From NCBI GenBank assembly GCA_964007475.1, contig OZ023274.1:52843678-52907677 (forward strand): DNA of 64,000 nucleotides, read 5' to 3'. This stretch comes from Hybos culiciformis. Its lineage: Eukaryota > Arthropoda > Insecta > Diptera > Hybotidae. Shown one piece after another: positions 12,392 to 22,308 of this stretch. The notes below the pieces were generated by a model, which did no database searches, had not been told where the DNA came from, and worked only from the letters and a program-made list of their open reading frames with translations. Position 1 is the first letter of the stretch, and the number at the start of each line of letters is the position of its first letter. A program made the position numbers and the translations under genes.

Positions 12392-12772
12392 ATGGAATTG
12401 TTTTCATCTATGTTCATATTTATTTTGTTGTGCTGCGCAATAACATTAGACGCAGTACCAATTGTTAACGTTGAACCTGAAACAACAGTTACTACTACAA
12501 TACCAACTACAACAACTACTGCTACAACAAATACTGGATCAACTGTGACTACAACAACGGCAAGTACAACGACAACGACTACACCTCAACCAGAAACTCC
12601 ATGGATTTGGCCAGCAATAGCTGCACAACCACCACCATTCCCCTGGTGGCAACCTTATCCAGAACCTATTTGGTGGTATCCTCCTCCTGGCGGTGGTTAT
12701 CCTTTCTATCCACCGCCGCCACCTCCGCCAGTTTATCCTGAAAATCCATGGTTTTGGGGACCAGCTGGATAA
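12392..12772 (+). CDS. Small secreted Thr-rich, Trp/Pro-rich protein 2
   Basis: This 126-residue paralogue of the gene at 11316 has the same plan: a signal peptide ending TLDA, then VPIVNVEPE, a threonine tract broken by Ala, Asn and Ser (about residues 30-66), and a tail with eight Trp (WIW..WW..WW..WFW). The tail also has a polyproline insert (FYPPPPPPPVYPENPWFW). It ends GPAG, nearly the same as gene 1. Apart from cysteines in the signal peptide it has none. It is a single exon, 677 bp downstream of gene 1 on the same strand. The proline expansion is not seen in genes 1 and 3, which suggests fast evolution of low-complexity parts around fixed Trp positions. Function unknown; secretion is a confident inference. 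Confidence 0.8.
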   Translation: MELFSSMFIFILLCCAITLDAVPIVNVEPETTVTTTIPTTTTTATTNTGSTVTTTTASTTTTTTPQPETPWIWPAIAAQPPPFPWWQPYPEPIWWYPPPGGGYPFYPPPPPPPVYPENPWFWGPAG

Positions 12773-13032
12773 TAGTATTATAAATTCAGAATGTATGTTG
12801 AAGGCTAATAATTTAAGGTATTTTGTAAGTTAACTCAATGTTTGAAAAATGATAGTATGTACAGGGTGCATCCACACTTTTTGTTTTTATAATACAGCCA
12901 GAATTAATTAATTTACTTGAATTAGAAAAGCTAAACTTAGTTTTATACCATTAGCTTATTTTTCTCAGTTTAATTTTAAACCAAAAAAAAAACTGTATAA
13001 AAAAATTATTTTAAATAAACTAGTATAGAATC

Positions 13033-13072
13033 TGTATACAGCGCATTTATACGATTTGAATACCGAAACGCT
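13033..13072 (+). promoter_or_regulatory. Core promoter of secreted Trp-rich gene 3
   Basis: TGTATACAGC (TATA-like, about 13034-13043) is followed by GATTTGAATACCGAAACG, which aligns with GATTTGCACATCAGAACG of gene 1. CTGAATAAAATTGAACC then matches the leader of gene 2. The GCTTCCG motif is not present here, so this promoter is the most diverged of the three. Confidence 0.5.
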
Positions 13073-13128
13073 GAATAAAATTGAACCATATTTATTGGCA
13101 CAAATATTTAATTTAAAATTCAGTTGAA

Positions 13129-13389
13129 ATGAAACTGTTACTATCCATGATCTCATTTATTTTATATGGCTGCGTAAAAAACATATTACTAGACGCAGTT
13201 CCAATTGTTAATATTCAACCTGAAACATCACCAGGGACAGCTGAAATAACAACAACTCCTTGGCTTTGGCCTCCATTAAGTTATCCAGAAACTGGTTGGT
13301 GGGCACAATATCCTGCTCCGGTTGTTGGTTTTCCATACATTGCACCGCTGATAGTTTATCCTGAAAACGGGTGGATTTGGCCGGGATAA
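13129..13389 (+). CDS. Small secreted Trp/Pro-rich protein 3, Thr tract lost or never gained
   Basis: The third tandem paralogue has only 86 residues. It has a signal peptide ending LLDA, then VPIVNIQPE, but in place of the long threonine tract there are only a few Thr (TSPGTAEITTTP). The tail keeps six Trp in the pattern WLW..GWW..GWIW and ends PENGWIWPG. The block YPETGWWAQYP aligns with YPEAGWWIQNP of gene 1. Single exon, 356 bp after gene 2. The conserved signal peptide, mature N-terminus and Trp tail, without the Thr tract, suggest the tail is the working part and the mucin-like spacer is dispensable. Function unknown. Confidence 0.75.
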   Translation: MKLLLSMISFILYGCVKNILLDAVPIVNIQPETSPGTAEITTTPWLWPPLSYPETGWWAQYPAPVVGFPYIAPLIVYPENGWIWPG

Positions 13390-14323
13390 AATTTTTTGAA
13401 TTTATATACTTATTATGTATTTATTGCAGAAAAATGTAAGCTCAAGAAAACAAAATAGTAATTTTGTGTTAAATTATAAAAGTTCAGGGTGTACAAATCA
13501 AATAAGAATACAATAAATAATACAATAAAAAAAACAACCAAATTATAGTTTGGAAATGTAACAATCTTTATTTGGAAAACTTTGCTTTGGCTTTGTAAGA
13601 CATTCTGAAAATTCACCATTTTATTAGCCATCAAAGTTAACTAAAATTCAGATCACGACGATACGATAGTTCTTTCGTTCAAACTTAGTTGATACGCACT
13701 TTCTAATCAAATGATAGAAAAATTAATTTTTTAAGTTTTTATTATTACGACAGATAAAAACCTGGTGCTGTCATAAAAAAAAATCTATTTCCAAACAACC
13801 TTATTATAATAAAATTTTCTTTGATATTGAATAATTGGTAAACCATTAAACATTTTTTTTAGCTTGTTTTATTGACTAAGCTGAGCTAACAACATTTAGA
13901 ACTGTTATTTTTAAAGTTTGTAGGCACGAATGTTCTTATTTACTTTTAAGTTTTTGTCTCGTAAACAATTTGGCACAATAATGACAAAAATTATAGTGAG
14001 AAATAAGTATTTTTGTTTAAATCTTCATTTACATTTAAAAAGTGATGAGATTTCAAATTGTGAATTAATATTTATTCAAAGCTTTCAAAAATTTCAACAG
14101 ATCAAAATCAATATCACTAATTAGTTGATATTGAAAATGCGAATCCATGTTCAGTTCCAAACTTTCCATTCTTATACAATAAATTTATTCTGTTTTTTGC
14201 TGTTAAAAACATTAAAAATACAACGTTTTTGAAAAGTGCTTTTATTTTAAAATACAACTATCAATGTACCTATCAATGTAGATCTGAACAAAAATTGTGA
14301 ATAAATTATAAAAAGGCTACTTA
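13390..14323. other. Intergenic interval
   Basis: It separates the secreted cluster from the 3' end of the ClC gene. No coding sequence recognised. On the minus strand an AATAAA near 14188, downstream of the ClC stop codon, could be its polyadenylation signal. Confidence 0.5.
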
Positions 14324-17300
14324 TTATTCATTGGTTTTGCATAGAAAATTTCGTCTTGAGATGATTCCAATAGCTTTGTCATCATTATCAACAACATATA
14401 AATGATGAAAATTCATTCCTCGATAAAGTGTAAAAAGATGTTCAGCACTATTGCTCTAAAAAAATCAAAAAATATTGGAAAAACTACAATCATTAAAGGA
14501 AAAAATATTTAAGCCTTTCTTAATCAATAATGCTGGTACTGAACATCTAAAAATGGCATTATCTGTTTTGAAAACAAGACTAATTAGCTTCGTTATAAGT
14601 AAATAGTTAACGTACCAAAGTTACTCGGCATGGGAAAGGATTCATAAAATAATCCATTTCAATAGTAGATTTTCCAATTTCGTCAGGTTCCAATGTGTTC
14701 TAAAAATAAAAATAAATTATGATAATGTGTGAATTCTAAAACTATCAAGAATTTAGTGCCGTACATTTAATTTTTATTTAATGCTAGACAGTGAATAAAA
14801 AAATGAAATTACTAAGATTCCTCTAATTGTAAATTTGTACAAATTATACATATAATGTACCTATGATTTCTACTCATAGACTACATTTTAAATATTTTAA
14901 TAAAAAATAAATAACATAATATACCTACAAATATATTTATATGTTGAGTTTCAATAGCTGTTGAAAGTTGATTAAAATCGCGAAAATTAATAATTTTTTT
15001 CCAATCCAAAAAATTTTCCCTAAAATATCTTTTATGCAGAATGGCAAGCAAATGAGTTTTTGATATTGACCCAACTAAATTTCCAGAGTTTCTGTTATCC
15101 TAAAAACAAAAATTTTTTTTAAATATATTGATATTGTTTTTGAAATAAGAAAAAAAAGTCCGATTCTAACAAGAAATTGAAAATTTGAGACTGGCATTGA
15201 AATCAAGCATATACGCATATACCTGTATTTAATAAATTTATCGAACATTTTTACTCACACGAACAACGTTTTGAACAACTGGAAAAGAAGTGAATTTGTA
15301 ATGATCGTGAAGAACCTCTAAGACATATTCAGCACTTTCTCTAATATTTAAACAAATTGGATTTGCAGTCATTATATCTTGAGCAGTTTTTCCTTGCAAG
15401 CAATCACATAATTTCCATGATATAATAGGCGCACTTCCAACAAGAGTTTCATAAATGGTATGGCTTAATAAATTTCCAATAACTATTGATGTAATCAGAA
15501 TAACGCACAATGGAAATGATGCGTTAATATCTAAAACCGTTGAACCTAACAAAATGCAAAGTGGAGTAACTGAAAGCCTACAAAAACAAGATAATAAAAA
15601 GAGATTAGAATATAAAATTTTAGTTTCTATTAAAGTTATGGGCTAAAGCGTCAACAACAGGTAACAGAAGTTGTGACAAATTTTTATTGCAAGTTAAAAT
15701 TCAATTATATACACCTGAATCTGCAAAACATAAATGGAAAGCACCGGGTTTTAGTCTAAAATTAATATGAATTTATTAATATATGGACTATAAAATGTGC
15801 CTGCTGGTCATTGAGTCGTAATTCTCAGCACTTTTACAATATAAGTTACAGTTTCAATCAAACGAAAAACAACTATATTTTAAAATTGTATTAATTTAAA
15901 TATTTTATGAATTATACTTTATATTTACCCCAAAGTGCCACCCATTTGAGCTGCCATACCGAAAACAGAATATTTACTAACTCTAAGCAATTCCCATTCT
16001 GGGAACGCCAATAATAACGATTCATAAATTATTCTACCCCAAGTACAGCCCAAAATCATTATCGGCACGAATATTCCCAATGTTACATTAGAGCCAAATG
16101 TTATCGAACTTAATATAAAATTAATACAAAAAAATATTATCAATGATTCAATGCTATGGAGTGCTAAAATTCATGTAAAGAAAAATTGAGTTAATTTTAA
16201 AATTATTATTTAAAGATCAGTGATATCATATGTAATATGTATTGTACATAATAATCTCATATTATTATCGAATTTTGACCAACGGCCACTGGCACATATA
16301 TTATGTATTCTTAATCAAATTTGAAGAATATCAAAACAAGGAGTCATGAATTTTTGTATTTCATGATCTTATTTCTGAATGAAAAAACAATATTTTAATG
16401 ATTATCTTACATGTATCAACAATAATTGATTCCAGAACAATATTTTCGTTTGAAGTCCAAAAAATCGCAGTTACATCAACAGTATTTATGGGGCACCAAA
16501 ACTAAAAACAAATGACAATAAATTTTCTTATACTTGGTCAACAAATTCTTACTAAATCCTCAAGGGAAAAAGGGATTATCGACAAAAATGGTGCTTCAGA
16601 AACTTTAAATATAAAACTACACCTAGTTCAAAGGAGTAAACAAGCTTATAGAATCTTGTACATATAAATGTTGACAGTGTGTGTTATTTATGACTATAAA
16701 ATGTTACTAAAGATTGAATCTTTTTCGTTTGAATTATTTCTGATTATTATGAAAATTTCTCACTCGATTTAACTGTAATTCTTCTATAATTGTATCATTT
16801 GCTGGTGTACAAGTATGTGGCATCATCATTTGACCAAAGCCAAAACTTACAGACAGCCAAACTATTATGACAACTTCTAATAACATAAATATTTTTTTTT
16901 GCACATATTTGAGACGGAATTTCATAATCGCTTCATTTATTTTATTCCACAATGATCCTAATAAGCCGCCAATTACGCCCATACTGAAAAATAAAATAAA
17001 TTAATTCAAACCTGTGTACCTGTGCCTTTATTAGAAGCTTATCATCGGATAGTCAATTCAAAAGCAAAACTCTTCAATTCAAACAGAACTTCTAAGCCGT
17101 AAAAATAAATACCGTGACCTAGATGAATTTGCACGTAATTGAATAAGTAACTTTCTAATACTTACCATATAAATATTGGAATTTCATAAACTGAATAATC
17201 GAACGGCTCAAATTGTGGCATATGAAAAAGAGAATAATAATCACCTTCAACAGCTTTCTGCAGCATAACAAAAGTTATTATTCCAAATGTCGATGAAAAA

Positions 17301-20234
17301 GTTAATTTTGATATTAAATTTGCGCTCCAAAAATCAAAAATTAATTCAAAAATTAATGAAAATCCTGTAAATCGGGAACCAAAGCATAATACAATTGCTA
17401 CCGATGTACCAAATAAAGCAAAACTACGCTTCGCAACATTTGATAAAAACAAATTATAAGATAAATACTGATTTCCCATAATTTGATGTGCAGCTATTGC
17501 ACCCAAATGAAGCATTGGACCATCCTACAAAAAAACATTTAAGTCACTAATTTTAAAGTCTATAATAAATTTCTCCCAAGATGCTTCAACATCAAATAGG
17601 AAAGTTGAAAATTTGTTAAAATTTTCACAAACAATTATAATTAACTTACATCTCCTCCAACTAAACCTGATGCCCGTGAAAAGAATAAGCTTAGTAATTT
17701 CAAAATTAATGTTTTCATTGTGAAATAATTTTCAACTGGAATTCCATTTAAATATTTCTTCAACATTGGTATACCGCTGCCTTTGGTCTTGGGATCAATG
17801 TAAACAACAATAATAGCAGCAAGTGATCCAGGAATTAATTGAGCAAATAGCCATAAAAAATAGGCCGTTACTGGTTCATTTAAAAAAGTTATGAAAACTA
17901 TTTAGAATTAAAAAAAAAATTATTATAAAAGTTGGAATCCAAGAAAATAATCAATGATCTACAGATGATTATATGAATATACAAAGAGTGAAAAATTACT
18001 TAGAGGAGACTCGCCAACGGTGAGACACTTTTTTTTATTAAACAATATCTCTGCACGTTGTTGATGGAAATGGATGTTGGATATATGTTTGGAGAGATAC
18101 TCTGCCTTAAAAGTCAAAAGAACAGTGTAAAAACAGAAAAACTGGAATTCTCAAAACTATCAAAATAAAGTTACGCCCTTCTTGCTTAGTCTCAGCCTTA
18201 AGATTCAGAAATAAATTTATCATTTTTTCTCTTGGTGCGCACACAGATTTAGTTTATATGTGCGGTTAACTCAAATTGTCTCAATGTCGAGGACCAGGTC
18301 CATCACTGAGACAAACAGTAACCTAGACTGAGATAAAACACAACTTCAAATAAAATAATGTTTTATAGATTTTAATATTACTATTATTTATTTAGTTAAA
18401 TTGGAATTCAAAAAGCCTATACTATCTGAAAAAGAACACAAAAAAATAATTTAAAAAAAAAATAGTAGGTAGTAAATATAAAAGTAGTGTGTATTATCAA
18501 AAATAAAATTGTTTTTACCGTCAAACGAACCGTTCTATAATGTTTTTAAAAGTTCAAAAATTCGTCATTGCAGTGAATATGTCTCTCTATAAAGCTATGG
18601 TTTCCTAGGAAAACGGTGCCGTTATATAGCGGCCGTAATATAGCGGTGGGTGACGTAGAAAAAACGTTGGCTATATAATTTATATATAATGGTTTCCTAG
18701 AGAGCGTTGGTGATGAACGTAACGTAATATAGCGGTGCCGTTATTTCATGTCGGCCGTAAAATTACGGTGATAATATTCATACAACGTTTTTTTTACGGT
18801 GACGGTGAGTTAAAAAAAAAATTATAAATACAAAAAATTTAAATTGAAATTGGAAAATCGAAGATGACGAAGTTTTAATTGAATATTACGGCCGCTATAT
18901 TACGGCAACGCTTTTTTAGGAAACCGTATATGATTGCCGTTTTAACGGCCGTTAAATTACGTCCAATGTTCAACGTATATTACGACCGCTATTTTACGGC
19001 ACCGTTTTCCTAGGAAACCATAGCTTTAGGCAAATGAAAATGTCTCATGATTTCCTTGGATAGGATTTCGATTCTTTTTCTTTACTAAAAAGTTATAACG
19101 AATGTCTCACTGTAGGTGCTGGTGAGTGTCCCCTACACTATATTCAGAATTGTTAATAATTTTTTTCATGTTGCATTTTTAGGCATTTTTAAATCCACTA
19201 ACTTTAATATTATCACATTTATAAAAAGGTTATGTTAAAATTAATTCAAAATAATTACTGTGCCTTATCAACCGTGTTTTTAAAATATGACCTTGATAAA
19301 CACAATTTTCAACTACAAATGCAATAAAACCAACAAATACTGCTATTTGAATCATAATAATATATTGGATGGCCTCATTAGTAAGAAATACATTTCTTGC
19401 ACTTCGTTCTTCTTTAGTCCATAATTTATTGCGAACTGTATCATAATCTAATGTCTAAAATTAAAAAATATATATATAGAATACTATACCTTAAAAATGA
19501 ATCATGTATTTCACTCATTGTGTTTTAAGATCTTTTCGCACTGAACTTAAGTTCCGAACTCAATTTCTATACTCATATATATTCATTTTCATCGAAATCT
19601 TTTTTAAACCGCCTAAATTCTACGACACATTCGAAGACATAAATTTTTTTTTTTCAGTGCCTCCCTTCATCAACATATCAATTTACAATCGAAACCTCAA
19701 TCCAAACCGTTAGACGCAAACGGGTGTATAAATTTTTTTTAGGTTCTCTAATCGTTATCTATTTATTCACTTACTAATTTTCAACATAATCCATTAGAGT
19801 TCGTGAAAATTTTAAATTATATTAATTTGAAATAATTTATACCGTTGAACTGTTGGGAGCTTGCAGCCCCAGAATTCGGGATCATAGAATCTCATCCTTC
19901 ATCATTTAGCTAAGATGAAAATAAGTGAGATTGAGGATGTTTTGATATTCCAATTGTTCGAATCAAATTATTTATTAAGCGCCAAGTTTTAGTGCAAAAA
20001 AACCTTTACAAAGAAAAGTGATTATTTTTGATAATGTTGAAAAAAACTAACATAATAATAATGTTAAATTATTAAGTAAACAACTATTTACTTATATACC
20101 TGATATGGAGGATATTTTGAAGTTTTAATCAACCATTTAGCTCGTGGCCATTCTGTATCTTTTATAAGATGTCTGGAAAATGAAACCATTTTTTTAAAAC
20201 CCCGTTTGCGATTGTTTTCATCTTCATCATCCAT
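14324..20234 (-). CDS. ClC-7/ClC-6-like chloride channel/transporter paralogue with altered gating residues
   Basis: Eleven exons: 20234-20100, 19454-19259, 17897-17650, 17524-17166, 16983-16764, 16501-16411, 16163-15929, 15577-15259, 15099-14929, 14699-14616, 14455-14324. Phases agree throughout and give 729 residues, slightly shorter than typical ClC-7. Seen: an N-terminal YPPYQTLDYDTVRNKLW block typical of ClC-7, then selectivity motif GSGIP (150-154), the gate region GDDGP (192-196) where the family has GKEGP, GIFVP (446-450), and two C-terminal CBS-like halves (TAQDIMTANPICL; STIEMDYFMNPFP and LYVVDNDDKAIGIISRR). The gating glutamate is Asp194. The EE pair that includes the proton glutamate appears as Glu253-Leu254. 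The family acts in endosomal/lysosomal Cl-/H+ exchange; these changes suggest altered or lost proton coupling. Intact splice sites and an open frame argue against a pseudogene. Confidence 0.88.
18003..19137. mobile_element. Possible larger inverted-repeat element in ClC intron 2
   Basis: GGAGACTCGCCAACGGTGAG at the left and GTCTCACTGTAGGTGCTGG..GAGTGTCCCC at the right are imperfect inverted repeats, and they enclose the 435-bp element at 18592-19026. The arms differ by a small indel and no target duplication was recognised, so this is tentative. Confidence 0.4.
18592..19026. mobile_element. 435-bp MITE with TA target duplication
   Basis: Terminal inverted repeats begin AAGCTATGGTTTCCTAGG and run, with small mismatches, for about 50 bases through AAAACGGTGCCGT and a CGGCCGTAATA-type block. 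The element is flanked by TA on both sides. Inside are further copies of ATGGTTTCCTAG and of TAGCGGTG/GCCGTTA words in both orientations. GC is far above the surrounding intron. A TA duplication would fit a Tc1/mariner- or PIF-type mobiliser. It lies in intron 2 of the ClC gene. Confidence 0.75.
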
Positions 20235-22308
20235 TTTTCCATTAATTAAAAATTAAAAGGAGATTTTTTTTTTATATTTGATACATACACATAAAATTAA
20301 AGCTTTTTATTCCAAAGCCTACATGACTTCTTTAATTATTCTTGTAAAGGTAATTTTTCTTGGTTTTTTTAACCAATTATTTTGGGAAGTTACCATCAAC
20401 ATGTTGGGGACAACGTGTGCAAAATATTATTTTTTTTAGCTCGTTCAATTTTCAATCCATTTTCACCCTCCAGTCCGAATTCTTAGACCAATTCTTAGTT
20501 AAGAATTTTTTAAGATGCCTCTAATCGACATCTACATATCTACTCACTTACTTAGTTTTATAAAAATCCATTAAAAGAGTAAAAAAAATTAAAATTATAT
20601 GAATTTTTTATGAAAATATTTCCGACTCGCCTGTTGAGAGCTTCCAAATCCGGAGTGCGCAAGATGAAAGTGAACGAATCACTTATTATACACTTTTATT
20701 AGTTTATGTTCTCACTTACTATAGTCTAATATGAACTTAGCTCCAGACGATAGCTGGTTTTGTGTTTTAATTAATTAAAATTATATGAATAAAGAATAAA
20801 GAACAAAAGAATAAATTTTGAGCCATTTAGCTCTGTACATAACTATTATAGTTTTATTGAATTAGGACGCGTCTGATATTTTATCTAATATATTGTTTCT
20901 ACATGATTAAACACTTGTTAAATATCTATTGGTATGATCGCCATTTATTTTATATTATGTGCATTTGTGATTTGACAACACAAATTGAAAGAAGTGAAAA
21001 ATCTGAATTTAATTATAGACAATAGACAAGAGAGGAATTATCTTGAAATGAATGTATTCAATCTTTGTGTATTCTTAATCTATGGTATTAGCTAAAGAGC
21101 CCAAAAGTTATTTATATCAACCAATTTCAAGGTTTCTAAAGTTTTTGCAGTTAAATAAACTTCAAAGGTTTTAATTAAAACTAATGTAAATTGTGTTGAT
21201 GTAATTCTGATTTTTATTTTTAAAATTTATCCTATTTAAAATTATTATAAAATTCCTTAAAATATAAGATCTTCACCCGAAAAGAATTTGAAATTTTTAG
21301 TAAATTTGACATTAATGATATATCAAATAATACGCTCTGGGACGTGTACATATTTGAAATTCACAACAACAAAATACATTAGAAATTTGAAAATCAGTAT
21401 TTCAAATTCTTTTCGGGTGAAGGCCTCTGCAATGTTTCTTACAATTTGTTTAATTAAAATTAAATTTTTTTCTTACGATTAATATAAATTTCTAATATTG
21501 TATCTACATTTGCTCTTTTTAACCCAGATGATTGTATTTTATGCCTGGATATAAAAATACACTACCACTGCAAATTCAATAATGTAGTACAAATGCATTT
21601 GATTTCAACTGAATGGCTTTATTCGATATTAAAACAAATAGGTGAATATAATTAAAGCCCATTGAAGTTGTAAAATTGAAGCTGAAATTGATATTATGTT
21701 GTTACAAATTATGGATTCTCAAATTTAAATTTAAATTACAGCATATTAATTTTTCCTAAAAATATAAAATATAATAAAAGAATGTTTATTGATTTTTATG
21801 AACTCAGAAAAGTCTGTGGTAAAATGTAATAAAATTTGTTGAGCTAAGAAAATATAGGTATAGGTAGTTTTAAAATATTTCAAAAATGAAAACAAGTTAC
21901 AATTTTATGTTCAATTTATTTTATTTCAAATTAAAAACAAGAAAAAACAAAAAAACAACATTAAAATAACTAAGTAGTATTACCAATATAACAAAAATTT
22001 TTGGCGCCAAATTTTATCGTCACTGTTTTTAATTAATTTCGAATTACTGAATAGCTTTTTCGAAAATGGTAAATCAATTAAATTTTCAAACTTTCAAACG
22101 AATAAATTCCAATTGAAAAAGTAAACAAATCAGATACAAAATTCTTTTGTCAGAGAAGAAAAGGAAGGAACCACTTGCACTTGCTTGTCGTTTTCTGGTT
22201 GATCACCTAGAAATATTTTCCTAACTTGTAAAATTTTACTCAAAAAAAAAAAAAATAATTAAAAAATAAGAAAGATTCAAAAATAATTCCTTTAAAAAAA
22301 AAATTAAC
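20235..22308. other. Divergent intergenic region between ClC-like gene and nessun dorma
   Basis: About 2 kb between two divergently transcribed genes. It holds a 152-bp inverted-repeat element (listed separately) and TATTCTTAATCTATGGTA near 21070, which recurs at 33190. No coding sequence or clear core promoter was recognised. Confidence 0.5.
21271..21422. mobile_element. 152-bp MITE with perfect 24-bp inverted ends
   Basis: The left arm starts CTTCACCCGAAAAGAATTTG and the right arm is its exact reverse complement over 24 bases. The interior is about 100 bases of AT-rich DNA without coding capacity. No target duplication could be identified by eye. Confidence 0.65.

Noticed and set aside
16734..16763. 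In-frame stop after exon 5 of the ClC gene taken as a truncation
   Set aside because: A good GTGAGA donor lies upstream of it at 16763 and joins in phase to the next exon, which continues the family alignment.
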